A DNA stretch of 64,000 nucleotides from Nitrosomonas sp. GTDB lineage: Bacteria; Pseudomonadota; Gammaproteobacteria; Burkholderiales; Nitrosomonadaceae. The stretch is from the NCBI RefSeq assembly GCF_019752095.1, contig NZ_JAIEMO010000003.1:62001-126000 (forward strand), given 5' to 3'. Made by a program: the position numbers and the translations under genes. Position 1 is the first letter of the stretch. Each line of letters starts with the position of its first letter. Of the stretch, positions 1 through 8,978 are shown piece after piece. The notes beneath the pieces were generated by a model. It made no database searches. It saw nothing but the letters and a program-made list of their open reading frames with translations, and had not been told where the DNA came from.

Positions 1-608
1 TTGTTAAGCTGAGGGCAATTGGAAATCAGTACGATGACATCCATTTCCGCGCGCATTTCGACGTATTTTCCTGGTGCAGATACGCCATCGGCAAATTCCA
101 GGCCGCCGGCTTCCGTGACTGGAACATTCATGAAGAAATTGATGTTGCTGGGCAAATCGCGCTTGCTCATGCCCAATTGCTGACACAGCGGGTCGTGCGC
201 CAATGCGTGCAGAAAATTGTCGCGGCAACTGTGCATAGGCAGTTTCTCCAGCGCATAACGCACGGTATTACTCTCAGCCGAGCAGGCACCACCCAGCGTA
301 TCATGTTGGCCGCAAGTATCCGCGATGACGCTGAGCATGATATGGCCAAGATTGGAATAAAGTTTGCTGCCAGTCGACAGGTACACTTTTTTTTGCCGGT
401 TAATGGTGTCGGTTGCGCTATAACGTTCTTGTGCGTTATGGGCGTTGTAGAACAGAGTGTCGACCGCTTGGTTGCCTTCCAGATCGACAATGCGAAAAGT
501 TTGTCCCTGTTTGACTTGTTTTACCCAGGGCGCTCCGGCGGCACAAATTTCATCGATCACGGCATGTTTGGGATCGAGCAGGCTGGTATGCAGATAAGAA
601 GTATTCAT
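1..608 (-). CDS. DUF1989 protein, urea carboxylase-associated protein 2 type (carboxyguanidine deaminase subunit), 3' end cut by window
   Basis: Reading the minus strand from the ATG at 608 gives an open frame to the window edge, starting MNTSYLHTSLLDPKHAVIDE, so the C-terminus is missing. Seen: DUF1989-type features, including GHIMLSVIADTCGQHDTLGG with the Cys/His pattern of this family, and a later NINFFMNVPV stretch that matches the partner gene's NINFFSKIT. Known: paired DUF1989 proteins beside urea/guanidine carboxylase were named urea amidolyase-associated proteins and were later shown in Pseudomonas to form carboxyguanidine deaminase (CgdAB). Its start overlaps the stop of the upstream partner by 4 bp (ATGA), implying translational coupling. 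A carboxylase and an allophanate hydrolase gene probably follow beyond the edge (inference). Which subunit is A or B is not certain. Confidence 0.85.
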   Translation of the reverse strand, partial: MNTSYLHTSLLDPKHAVIDEICAAGAPWVKQVKQGQTFRIVDLEGNQAVDTLFYNAHNAQERYSATDTINRQKKVYLSTGSKLYSNLGHIMLSVIADTCGQHDTLGGACSAESNTVRYALEKLPMHSCRDNFLHALAHDPLCQQLGMSKRDLPSNINFFMNVPVTEAGGLEFADGVSAPGKYVEMRAEMDVIVLISNCPQLN

Positions 609-1327
609 TTCGCACCTTCACAATAAAAGTTTTGCACGTTCTGTAACGCACGGATATTTTCACTGATATGCAGGCATTCCTTGATAGCCTGCGGTGGTGT
701 ATTAAACAGTTCCAAATTGACTGTGCCAGGTTGATACGGTTTCTTGGGATCCAGCGGGTGCGGTGCCGTGGATAGCGCAACAAGAGTATCCATTACAAAA
801 CTCAAATCCACGTAATCGCCCGTCTTACTATGTTCGACTTGATAAGCCAATTCACCTGTAGCATCGGTTGTGATCTTACTGAAAAAATTGATATTGGCTA
901 CGATGTCTCGCATACCCAAACCCCATTTTCCCAGTTCGATCAATAGACCATCCAGACCACTGCGAAACATTTGATTACGATGCTCCTGAAAGCGCGCGGC
1001 ACCATATTTTTGTTGGATCAAATTAGCATCACTTAATCCGCACACAGTATCGTGCCAGCCGCAGGTATCCGTTGTGATGCAACAGAAAATGCGCCCCATG
1101 TCTGAATGACAGGCATGACCCTTGGTTAAGCGAAAGGTGTGCTGCGATTTCAGAGTGTCAGCCATGTTGTAGCGCTCAAGTTTCTCTTCATGATTAAAAA
1201 ACAATACCGCTGCATTCGCGCCTCCGTCGACATCGATTAAACGCAATGTAGTCCCACGACGAATGATGCCCGACCAATGGCACCCGCCTGGTACAACTTG
1301 TTTCCAAATGATTGTTGACTGATTCAT
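605..1327 (-). CDS. DUF1989 protein, urea carboxylase-associated protein 1 type (carboxyguanidine deaminase subunit)
   Basis: 240 aa, the usual size of the family. Seen: an N-terminal segment with IIRRGTTLRLIDVDGGANAA, then a Cys/His-rich core (CHSDMGRIFCCITTDTCGWHD) likely to bind a metal, then MRDIVANINFFSKI. It is a paralogue of the next gene and overlaps it by 4 bp; it also overlaps the permease upstream by 4 bp, so all three form one coupled operon. Family knowledge: with its partner it deaminates carboxyguanidine to allophanate after guanidine has been carboxylated. The guanidine-I riboswitch ahead of the operon supports guanidine rather than urea as the substrate. The assignment to this pathway is strong; the enzymatic activity here is inferred. 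Confidence 0.88.
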   Translation of the reverse strand: MNQSTIIWKQVVPGGCHWSGIIRRGTTLRLIDVDGGANAAVLFFNHEEKLERYNMADTLKSQHTFRLTKGHACHSDMGRIFCCITTDTCGWHDTVCGLSDANLIQQKYGAARFQEHRNQMFRSGLDGLLIELGKWGLGMRDIVANINFFSKITTDATGELAYQVEHSKTGDYVDLSFVMDTLVALSTAPHPLDPKKPYQPGTVNLELFNTPPQAIKECLHISENIRALQNVQNFYCEGAK

Positions 1328-2757
1328 GACCGTCTCCTCAATAATTTACCCAAAAACAGATAGCTTGTAGTAACACCTAGAATGCTGCCCAGCACCAGCG
1401 GCGTGGCCCATAACTGCCACCACGGTGCGTCGGCTGCAATGGCATAAGGCCGCGGCCAAGCAATATTGATGAGCTCGAACAATGCCCAGGCAAATGCCAA
1501 GCTATTAATGACTAACCCCCATTTTCCCAGCTTTAGTTGTCCCAAATCTGGATTCCAGCGACCAGTCAATCTAGCAAACAACGCGATTCCGGTGGTGAAT
1601 GCGAACATGGCGTAAAGACCGCCCGTACCAAACGCGATAATGGTAGCTACCGCGTCGTCGTTAAGTCCAAATATTAGCCCGCAACTTGCCATCAGGACAG
1701 TGAAGAGAATGGCATTACGCGGTGTATCGGCAGGTGTGACTCGATTGAGAATGCTGGGTAAATTGCCTTCACGTGCCATTGAGAAAACAATGCGTGACGT
1801 GTATTTGACTACCGATGCGCCACAAGCAAGAAATGCGATCATGACAATCGCCAGAAACGGTTTTTCAATCCATGTTCCGAAATGGCTGGCGATTAACGGC
1901 GTAATCGGATCGGCAGTCACGCTGCTGTTAATCAAAATATCATGATCAAAAGCTAATACCAGTGAGGCTGAATTGAAAATTACCACCGTACCGACTGCGC
2001 ATAGCGAAAAGAATATCGCCCGTGGTACCGCGCGCTCTGGTTGATGCGTTTCTTCTGCGGTAGTCGAGCAAGCATCAAAACCAATGAATGCCCAACCGGC
2101 GATAGCAAGTGCAGCGAGAAAAGCAGCGATACTGCTGGGTGCAGTACCGGTACCTAAATGCTGAAACAATTCCATGAAAGAATGCTGGCGAAAAAACAAG
2201 AACAACAGCACCGCAATACCTAGTGATCCGACTACCTCAGCATACACTCCGAGCTTTATAACGAGCTTGAAAACATTAACATGCGCCAGATTCAGCAGAG
2301 TGCATAAGGCCAGAAAAATTATTGCCCATAAAACTTTTTCGCTACCACTGTCACCTTCCGATCCAAAAAAACCGGCAAACCAGATGCCGCCTGCATATGC
2401 TGTAGTGGTCAGCATAGCAATAGTGGAACTGACATAAATGACCCCGGCATAATGACCGGCAGTGGTGCCATAAAGCTGCCTTGCCCATTTGTACGCACCA
2501 CCGGCAATCGGAAATTGCGACGACAATTCCGCATAAACGGTTGCCACCAGCAATTGCATCAACAAACAAATCACCAGTGCAGCAAACCAACCCCCACCTG
2601 TCACAGTAGTTTGTACGCCGATGATGGCATAGAGCCCCACAATTGGGGACACCACCGCAAAGCCCAGCGTAAAGCTGTGCCAGATGTTCATGCTGGGACG
2701 CATCGAATGTACCACCGATGTTGTTAACTCACCGGTTGGTTTTGAAGTTCTGAACAT
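1324..2757 (-). CDS. APC-family permease of a guanidine/urea-carboxylase operon
   Basis: 477 aa with about 12 hydrophobic segments. Seen: an N-terminal amino acid permease signature (HSFTLGFAVVSPIVGLYAI, then ELSSQFPIAGGAYKWARQL) and the conserved middle GWAFIGFDACSTTAEETHQP typical of APC transporters of the amine/GABA type. It is the first gene after the guanidine-I riboswitch, with an AAGGAGA ribosome-binding site (2764-2770) 6 bases before the ATG at 2757, and it overlaps the downstream DUF1989 gene by 4 bp. The setting suggests an inner-membrane importer of guanidine or a guanidine-like cation; transporters here are often annotated as urea carboxylase-related amino acid permeases. The substrate is inferred from context. 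Confidence 0.85.
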   Translation of the reverse strand: MFRTSKPTGELTTSVVHSMRPSMNIWHSFTLGFAVVSPIVGLYAIIGVQTTVTGGGWFAALVICLLMQLLVATVYAELSSQFPIAGGAYKWARQLYGTTAGHYAGVIYVSSTIAMLTTTAYAGGIWFAGFFGSEGDSGSEKVLWAIIFLALCTLLNLAHVNVFKLVIKLGVYAEVVGSLGIAVLLFLFFRQHSFMELFQHLGTGTAPSSIAAFLAALAIAGWAFIGFDACSTTAEETHQPERAVPRAIFFSLCAVGTVVIFNSASLVLAFDHDILINSSVTADPITPLIASHFGTWIEKPFLAIVMIAFLACGASVVKYTSRIVFSMAREGNLPSILNRVTPADTPRNAILFTVLMASCGLIFGLNDDAVATIIAFGTGGLYAMFAFTTGIALFARLTGRWNPDLGQLKLGKWGLVINSLAFAWALFELINIAWPRPYAIAADAPWWQLWATPLVLGSILGVTTSYLFLGKLLRRRS

Positions 2758-2818
2758 AACAAGTCTCCTTGATCGAGAAATAATACCGAAAGACCCATGT
2801 ATCAGCGATACACGACCA

Positions 2819-2915
2819 GATCTCCCGGGCTTTTATCCCTCCGTGGAGCCTCATTATCATGAGACCGGAAACTCTTGGACCAGTCACCTTGCTTACATTG
2901 GCCGGAACCCTAGTT
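2819..2915 (-). promoter_or_regulatory. guanidine-I (ykkC) riboswitch
   Basis: On the minus strand upstream of the permease, three blocks match the ykkC/guanidine-I consensus in order: CTAGGGTTCCGG (2913-2902), ACTGGTCCAAGAG (2884-2872) and GGAGGGATAAAAGCCCGGGA within 2843-2821. The distal pocket-forming block is nearly letter-perfect. Guanidinium binding to this class normally switches on genes for guanidine export or degradation. Between the aptamer and the ribosome-binding site lies a small hairpin (GTATC-GCT-GATAC, about 2800-2812) but no clear run of U, so the expression platform is not obvious; control of translation or a non-canonical terminator is possible. Confidence 0.93.
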
Positions 2916-3106
2916 TCCCATTTTGACGTACTGTGCTTTTTAAGCGACTACACCAGCAATCTCTGATGTGCAAATGACATAAAAAACACGTTGCGAGTAT
3001 CATTTTAAGTTCGAATTCAGGAAAAAGCAATGGTGTGATATAAGTTGCTTTGCTGCTTGTTTGAATTTGCACATTGCAAGAAGCATGCTCATTCAATCTG
3101 TCATAC

Positions 3107-3742
3107 TTAATAAAATGTTGGTAGAGACATGCCCATCCAAAGCAGCGCGAGTATTATCATGGTAATACCAACCCCTATCGTACCGACGATCATGCCAATG
3201 AGTATGGTGATGCCATCCTTACTGAGCAAACCCAATGACATGATCAGAATTCCCCAACCAGGAGGAAAATTGGTCAAAGGAATAGGGAGCGCTATAGATA
3301 AAGCAAAAACGAATGTAAAAATGCCAATAATTCTTTCCCAAGTGTGTACGCTGATATACGTCAGCCGAGGTTGCAAGCGTTTTTCAATTTTCTTGAGCCA
3401 AGGGTTAGCCTTGACGATCAATTTTTCTATACTGGAACGTTTGATTTCTTTATTTTCAATCCAGACCGGCAGCCAAGGCGCCCGCATACCAAGTATCATT
3501 TGTACCGAGAATATGAATAGCGGAATGGAAAAGAATGTTGTGTACCCAGGTGGCACAGGCACGGGAAGACAAAGCGGCAGTGCGGCGATAGCCAGCAGAA
3601 CGCCAAAACCGCGTTCATGCAAGGTATTCTTGATCTCCCCCACTTTCAGAGTGTCGCTGCGATACACAACGACCACGTTTTCCAGCAATTCAGATGTCGA
3701 GCGTCCGCTAATGTTATTGCTGTTATGGTTGTTATCGCTCAT
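3107..3742 (-). CDS. ExoD-family membrane protein (exopolysaccharide synthesis, ExoD)
   Basis: 211 aa from the ATG at 3742, chosen because AAGGAA lies about 8 bases upstream; an in-frame start 33 bases earlier has no such site. Seen: an N-terminal soluble part with HERGFGVLLAIAALPLCLPVP, the hallmark of ExoD proteins, followed by hydrophobic segments (PPGYTTFFSIPLFIFSVQMI; IIGIFTFVFALSIALPIPL; WGILIMSLGLL; ILIGMIVGTIGVGITMIIL) split by a basic loop. Named for a Sinorhizobium gene affecting exopolysaccharide and alkali sensitivity, but the biochemical role of the family is unknown. It stands alone between the guanidine operon and an unrelated methyltransferase. Confidence 0.82.
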   Translation of the reverse strand: MSDNNHNSNNISGRSTSELLENVVVVYRSDTLKVGEIKNTLHERGFGVLLAIAALPLCLPVPVPPGYTTFFSIPLFIFSVQMILGMRAPWLPVWIENKEIKRSSIEKLIVKANPWLKKIEKRLQPRLTYISVHTWERIIGIFTFVFALSIALPIPLTNFPPGWGILIMSLGLLSKDGITILIGMIVGTIGVGITMIILALLWMGMSLPTFY

Positions 3743-4204
3743 AGATGGTTTCCTTGAGTTTCCATATCTTGTCACATAATTGCATCAGTTATATTAACAA
3801 TAAGCGGCGCACAAAACGCTTTTCTAAAATTTTCTGGCGATCTGTAGTCTGCATTCAATGACTAAGTGCACCAGCCTACGAAAAGTATATCGATTATTGA
3901 TCGGCAAACACGGAGGCACAATGCTTCTTGGGTAGTTTTTTTGCGCTATTGTACACATCTCCGACCCTCGAACCAGATCCAATGTCATGCTGCCAACTGG
4001 TTTAGGGTGTAACACAGCAAATAATCCATAGTGCATTAAGTTGGATAATTTCTGCAATGGATTCAGGCGGAACCTTGGGTTGAGTTTTGGAAGTAACCGT
4101 AAGAATGTTATGATTTGCCTTGTTGTTTGGTTTTGTAAACGGTAAAATGCCGTCCACACTAGCGCTGACACCATCAGTGCTTATATCGTTGAATCAGCTG
4201 AGCT
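3743..4204. other. intergenic gap without a supportable gene
   Basis: About 460 bases between the divergent exoD-like and methyltransferase genes. A 116-codon open frame on the minus strand (3824-4174) is present, but its translation shows no recognisable domain and it has no clear ribosome-binding site. I see no RNA gene, repeat or strong terminator. Confidence 0.5.
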
Positions 4205-5026
4205 ATGCTTACCAACAAATTGACCATTGATTATCCGGTAGGAAGGCCTCCAAGATATCCTCTGCTGGACAAGCCTCACCCCTTATTGGCAACCAAGCTA
4301 AATAGAAATCGCGATACCTACAAAGCCACACTCCAGATATGTCTGGAATATGTCAATGATTTAAAAACAATCGCATGCAGTGATGACCCCGAAGGGATGA
4401 ATCCTTATTGGGTCAACGGCTTCATCCCAGGAATGGACGGTGCAACCCTCTATAGCATGACTGCGAATCTTAAGCCAAAGACATTTCTGGAAATTGGATC
4501 AGGCAATTCTACGCGCTTCATCGCGAAAGCCATGCGGGAACATAGCCCAGCAACAAGATTGATTTCAATCGACCCAGCTCCACGAGCCATGTGCGACAAC
4601 CTATGTAATGAAATACACCGAAAACCATTGGAGGAAGTAGATCTATCCCTATTTGATCAGATCAAAGCAGGTGACATCATCTTTATGGATGGCTCACATC
4701 GTTGCTTTATGCATACTGACACGACTGTATTTTTTCTCGACATATTACCGCAACTGCCACACGACGTGTGGGTAGGCATTCATGATATCTGCTTACCTTT
4801 TGACTACCCGGAAAGTACTGTTGACTGGTTTTGGTCAGAGCAATATTTGCTTGCGTGCTATCTGCTGGGAGATTGTTCTTGGCTGGAGGTCATTCTACCA
4901 AGCGTTTTTGCTTCTGCGGATCCTGAGCTATCAGGCATTCTCAAACCCCTTTGGTCAAACTGGTCTCCAGGGGCAATCGAACAGCATGGCAGTATTTTCT
5001 GGATGCGTATTTGCCGAAACAGCTAA
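4205..5026 (+). CDS. class I SAM-dependent methyltransferase-like protein
   Basis: 273 aa. Seen: the SAM-binding glycine loop TFLEIGSGNSTRFIAKAM at about residues 94-111, followed by an acidic strand end LISIDPAP and later IIFMDGSH and VWVGIHDICLP, the arrangement of Methyltransf_24-type proteins. The N-terminal 60 residues carry no motif I recognise. The start is the ATG at 4205 with only a weak purine stretch ahead. It is monocistronic, flanked by a gap and by the oppositely oriented Anbu-locus genes. The fold is likely; the substrate is unknown, and proteins of this kind often act on glycans or small molecules. Confidence 0.7.
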   Translation: MLTNKLTIDYPVGRPPRYPLLDKPHPLLATKLNRNRDTYKATLQICLEYVNDLKTIACSDDPEGMNPYWVNGFIPGMDGATLYSMTANLKPKTFLEIGSGNSTRFIAKAMREHSPATRLISIDPAPRAMCDNLCNEIHRKPLEEVDLSLFDQIKAGDIIFMDGSHRCFMHTDTTVFFLDILPQLPHDVWVGIHDICLPFDYPESTVDWFWSEQYLLACYLLGDCSWLEVILPSVFASADPELSGILKPLWSNWSPGAIEQHGSIFWMRICRNS

Positions 5027-5081
5027 GTTTAGCAAACACTTACTTTGAACTCATCACCAATTGGACGACACATCTAATCTA

Positions 5082-6002
5082 TCAGAAATAGGTTCTATCA
5101 ATACTGTCGTGTATCTTAATCACGCCAAGTTGGAGTTCATCAATAAATTCATGTAGTTTTTCCTGATTAAATGTCCCCAGCTTGGAACTCTGCACTTTTT
5201 GTTGCAATTTGGTGATTAACAGCAACGTTTTCTCGTTGCGTGGCAAACTCTCCAAACAATTATGCACTTGAGATATGGCATGATAAAAAGCACGTGGAAA
5301 GCGCTCCTCCTGCAATAAGAATTTTAGAACATCCGGGCGGCTTATGCGCTGACGCATTTCACGGCGGTACATCTGGTAAGCACTGAGTGATTTGAGCACA
5401 CTCACCCATTGCAAATTCTCAAATGGAGATAAAGCTTCCGACATATCCGGCAGTAATGTAGCGGAGCGTACATCAATAATACGTGTTGTCATATCAGCAC
5501 GCTCCAGGTTACGCCCCATGCGCAGAAAATCATATCCTGCGTCGTGCGTCATAATACCAGCCAGCGTACCGCCAATCGCTTGTACACCGAGAATAATAGA
5601 ACGTAAATAATCATAGCGATGCCGCTGTGTCTGCACACTTCTCGCATTAGTTTTTGTGTTCAAATGAAGTGCATTAACTTGCTCCCATACCTCACGTGGA
5701 ATAATGTCACGAATGGTACGGGTATTCTCACGCGCCATGTTAAGCGCACAGAGGATTGAGCCAGGATTGCGAAGATCGGTGACCATGAAACGTATCACGC
5801 TGCGCTCATCCGCCTCTTCATATAAGCTGTAAAAATTGTCTTTACGGCTTGTGATATCGATGATGGGCTCCCATCCCAATTTCACCCGTTTGGGAAAATC
5901 AAGCAATAGGTGTGTATTGACATTGATCAACCGCGCAGTGTTTTCGGCACGCTCCAAGTAGCGCGCCATCCAGTAGATTTTGTTGGCAACACGAGAAAGC
6001 AT
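5082..6002 (-). CDS. alpha-E domain protein (DUF403) of the Anbu locus
   Basis: 306 aa, full length for the family. Seen: the N-terminal signature MLSRVANKIYWMARYLERAE and the family motif FLRMGRNLERADMTTRIIDV about 160 residues in, with long predicted helices throughout. It starts 2 bases after the stop of the ATP-grasp gene, so the two are co-transcribed. Alpha-E proteins are nearly always paired with a circularly permuted ATP-grasp enzyme and often with a transglutaminase-like protein and Anbu; comparative genomics proposed that they help synthesise a short peptide or peptide tag. No catalytic function has been established for this domain, and none can be read from the sequence. Confidence 0.9.
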   Translation of the reverse strand: MLSRVANKIYWMARYLERAENTARLINVNTHLLLDFPKRVKLGWEPIIDITSRKDNFYSLYEEADERSVIRFMVTDLRNPGSILCALNMARENTRTIRDIIPREVWEQVNALHLNTKTNARSVQTQRHRYDYLRSIILGVQAIGGTLAGIMTHDAGYDFLRMGRNLERADMTTRIIDVRSATLLPDMSEALSPFENLQWVSVLKSLSAYQMYRREMRQRISRPDVLKFLLQEERFPRAFYHAISQVHNCLESLPRNEKTLLLITKLQQKVQSSKLGTFNQEKLHEFIDELQLGVIKIHDSIDRTYF

Positions 6003-6004
6003 GG

Positions 6005-7459
6005 TTAAACTGTCTCCATATCAACGATCCAGGTATCTTTACTACCGCCCCCTTGCGAGGAATTAACAATGGTCGAACCCTTGCGCAATGCCACACGTGT
6101 CAGACCGCCGGTTGTGACCATGGTTTGCTTTCCACTCAAAACAAAAGGACGCAAATCCAGGTGGCGTGGCTCCACGCGATTGCCTATCAAGGTGGGCGCG
6201 GTAGAAAGTGTTAGCATCGGTTGTGCAACATAATTACGCGGGTCTCGACGGATCAGATTTACAAATTTTTCACGCTCTTCCTTGCTCGCTTGTGGCCCGA
6301 TAAGCATGCCATAACCACCTGATTCATTGGCTGGCTTAACAACCATTTCATGAATATGCTCAACAACATGTTCGCGCTCTTGTTTATCGATGCATTTATA
6401 GGTTGGCACATTCGGCAAAATAGCGTCTTGATCCAGATAATATTTAATCATATCCGGCACAAAAGCGTACACCACCTTATCGTCAGCCACCCCGGCTCCA
6501 GGTGCATTGGCTAAAGCAACTTTACCCGCTTTCCAGGCGCGCATGATTCCGGGCACGCCCAGCACGGAATCGGATTGAAACGCTTCCGGATCAAGGAACA
6601 AGTCATCAATGCGACGATAGATCACATCGACCCGCGTAAGTCCTTCGATGGTACGCATGTACACAACGTCATTCTTGTCCACAATCAGATCACTGCCCTC
6701 GACCAATTCTGCCCCCATTTGCTGCGCTAAATAGGCATGTTCAAAATAAGCAGAGTTGAAAATACCTGGTGTCAGTACAGCAATCTCAGGCTGATCTCCG
6801 GGCCGTGGTGATAAAGCGGCTAATGTGTCATATAACTGCGAGGGATAATCATCGACAGGCAGGATATTGCATTGGTCAAACATTTCAGGAAACAATCGCT
6901 TCATTACCAGGCGATTTTCCAACATGTACGAAACGCCAGAAGGGACACGCAGATTGTCCTCCAGCACATAAAATGTGCCATCTTTGTCACGCACCAAATC
7001 TGAACCGCAAATATGCGCCCAGATATTCAAGGGTGGATTTACACCCACACATTCCGGGCGAAAGTTTTTAGAATCTTTGAGCAATTCAGCAGGAAAAATA
7101 TTATCCTTAACAATGTTTTGTTTATGGTACAAATCATCAATAAAAAGATTCAAAGCTTGAACACGTTGTTTAAGGCCAGCTTCCACTTGCTGCCATTCTT
7201 TTTTATCGATAATGCGTGGAATGATATCAAACGGCCAAGCACGATCTATAGAGCCTTCCTCTTCCGTATAAACCGTGAACGTGACGCCCATGACATGGAT
7301 GGCAGATTCCGCTGCCAATTTATATTCTTCAATATCTTCGTCTTTCAAAGCACGTAAATAACTACATAAAGTCTGCGCAGCAGGGCGCGGTCTCCCACTG
7401 GCCCGCAGCATTTCGTCATACAGATTTTTTACCTTGTAACTTCCCCAGCGAATGGTCAT
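6005..7459 (-). CDS. circularly permuted type 2 ATP-grasp protein (DUF404/DUF407) of the Anbu locus
   Basis: 484 aa, typical of the family. Seen: YDEMLRASGRPRPAAQTLCS near the N-terminus; the central LRVPSGVSYMLENRLVMKRL; and the ATP-binding part MVVKPANESGGYGMLIGPQA followed by RHLDLRPFVLSGKQ, matching CP_ATPgrasp proteins. ATP-grasp enzymes join a carboxylate to an amine or thiol with ATP, so a peptide-ligase role is expected; the substrates are unknown. It is the first gene of a two-gene minus-strand operon with the alpha-E gene and faces the transglutaminase gene across a 0.7-kb gap. Confidence 0.9.
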   Translation of the reverse strand: MTIRWGSYKVKNLYDEMLRASGRPRPAAQTLCSYLRALKDEDIEEYKLAAESAIHVMGVTFTVYTEEEGSIDRAWPFDIIPRIIDKKEWQQVEAGLKQRVQALNLFIDDLYHKQNIVKDNIFPAELLKDSKNFRPECVGVNPPLNIWAHICGSDLVRDKDGTFYVLEDNLRVPSGVSYMLENRLVMKRLFPEMFDQCNILPVDDYPSQLYDTLAALSPRPGDQPEIAVLTPGIFNSAYFEHAYLAQQMGAELVEGSDLIVDKNDVVYMRTIEGLTRVDVIYRRIDDLFLDPEAFQSDSVLGVPGIMRAWKAGKVALANAPGAGVADDKVVYAFVPDMIKYYLDQDAILPNVPTYKCIDKQEREHVVEHIHEMVVKPANESGGYGMLIGPQASKEEREKFVNLIRRDPRNYVAQPMLTLSTAPTLIGNRVEPRHLDLRPFVLSGKQTMVTTGGLTRVALRKGSTIVNSSQGGGSKDTWIVDMETV

Positions 7460-8156
7460 TATGTTCTCATCATGTAAAATCGAAAAAATAGAAAATACTT
7501 TTTTTCATATATATAGTTTCAAAGTAACATGCAACTAAAGCAAAATACAAATATGCGTCTTATCTATTTTTTCATTCTTCCACATCGCCCAGCATTCAGA
7601 ACTGATTGTAACTATTTAATAATTAAACATTATCCGGCGCTCGATAAGGCTGAGAATTCATCAAACCTGATTCAAAGGTCAATATTATTAAAACTATGCT
7701 ATGCGACAACCAGCAGCTGAGTACAGACGATTCAATAAAAATGGAATTAATAAAAAACAACCAACGATTACTTCTTCAGCATTCAATTACTGGTATAACC
7801 TTTCGGTTTTCTCCAACACCTTAACCTCTATCAGTGGCCACGGTTGACTATTAAGCCCGGCCTCTTTTAAGTTTGCTCTTATAACCAGTTTTCCTTTTGG
7901 TGCTACACGATTCTTGCTAACGATGTAAACTATCAGGCACACACGTCAATACGAAGATACACTAATTTAAAATACTGGAAAAATAGATTTTCAGACAATG
8001 CACTATTCGTTGCAAAAACATGTAACGATAAAATGGAAGATTTTAGTCAATGTGGATTAATCGGCAGTTTCCACCACCAGCAGATCAAATGTCATACCCA
8101 CGAAGTCTTGAACATAACCTTCGCAATTTCCACAACTCTGGGTTAAAGGTTACTTG
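7460..8156. other. divergent intergenic region with decayed coding traces
   Basis: About 700 AT-rich bases between the ATP-grasp gene and the divergent transglutaminase gene. It should hold the promoters of both units, but I see no pair of good -35/-10 hexamers. Two short minus-strand stretches look protein-like: 7942-7787 (51 codons ending PLIEVKVLEKTERLYQ, preceded by an in-frame TGA, GTG start possible, no ribosome-binding site) and about 8140-8057 (ending DFVGMTFDLLVVETAD, with a CGNC motif before it). They may be remnants of one or two lost genes. Confidence 0.45.
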
Positions 8157-8978
8157 ATGCGGTTACATATACACCACATAACTCGATACTATTATGATGA
8201 TTCGGTTTTTCTTGAACCGCATTATCTTAATTTTTACCCTCAACATCGATCTTACTTGCAAGTTGAGGCCTTCGATCTCAAGGTAGATCCCATCTCAGAC
8301 GGACTCTTCCCCTTATTGAATATTGAGAATTCATTACAATATCAATGCTGGTTTAATAAAACTGTGAAGCATCTTGAGATTAACGCATCCATTAAGGTGC
8401 ACTCTACTCAATTTAACCCTTTTGGTTTCTTCATCGATATGAATGCCCTGGAAATGAACAGTCAAGAACACTTTGGATATTTGAGTATCAAGCAGTCTAT
8501 TTCATCTGAAATGCAAGCCATGTTGTTACCCTATAGGTCGTTGCCACCCAACGAATTACTGACACCGGTAAATGAAATTTTGCAATTGATCAACCAACAT
8601 TGGGATCATACGGTAAGATATGCTGAAGACATACACGAACCCTCCGATTGCTTTCAAAGAAAAAATGGATCGTGTCGTGACTTATCATGGATGATGATTA
8701 CCATGCTTAGATCTTTGGGGATACCCGCACGCTTTGTTAGCGGATACGCCTTCAATCCTGAATTGGGAGAAGGACATGAACTGCATGCCTGGGTGGAATT
8801 CATAGCACCAGGAGCGGGATGGGTCGGCGTTGATCCAAGCGCAGGTATTTTTACCAATGAAGCGTATATACCCGTTGCTGCCAGTAAAGATCCAAAGAAA
8901 ACTTTACCCGTGTATGGCTCCTATCGGGGCAGTGTAAGCTCAAGATTGGAAACGGAAGTAAAAATAATAGAACTCTAG
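8157..8978 (+). CDS. transglutaminase-like cysteine protease-fold protein of the Anbu locus
   Basis: 273 aa from the ATG at 8157; a TTG immediately upstream is less likely. Seen: an N-terminal beta-rich domain beginning MRLHIHHITRYYYDDSVFLE, typical of bacterial transglutaminase-like proteins, and a catalytic domain with Cys about 173 in NGSCRDLSWM, His about 210 in ELHAWVEF and Asp about 226 in GWVGVDPSAG. These enzymes cleave or rearrange amide bonds. No signal peptide is seen, so it is cytoplasmic. It lies 207 bases upstream of anbu on the same strand and faces the ATP-grasp/alpha-E pair, the standard arrangement in which it is thought to process the peptide made by that pair (inference from family context). 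Confidence 0.9.
   Translation: MRLHIHHITRYYYDDSVFLEPHYLNFYPQHRSYLQVEAFDLKVDPISDGLFPLLNIENSLQYQCWFNKTVKHLEINASIKVHSTQFNPFGFFIDMNALEMNSQEHFGYLSIKQSISSEMQAMLLPYRSLPPNELLTPVNEILQLINQHWDHTVRYAEDIHEPSDCFQRKNGSCRDLSWMMITMLRSLGIPARFVSGYAFNPELGEGHELHAWVEFIAPGAGWVGVDPSAGIFTNEAYIPVAASKDPKKTLPVYGSYRGSVSSRLETEVKIIEL

Noticed and set aside
605..1327. Annotation of the DUF1989 pair as urea-degradation proteins
   Set aside because: The guanidine-I riboswitch and the known CgdAB activity favour guanidine as the substrate.
3824..4174. 116-codon minus-strand open frame between the exoD-like and methyltransferase genes
   Set aside because: No recognisable domain, no ribosome-binding site and an unusual composition; more likely chance.
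7529..7720. 63-codon plus-strand frame in the gap upstream of the transglutaminase gene
   Set aside because: AT-rich, no ribosome-binding site, no protein-like pattern.
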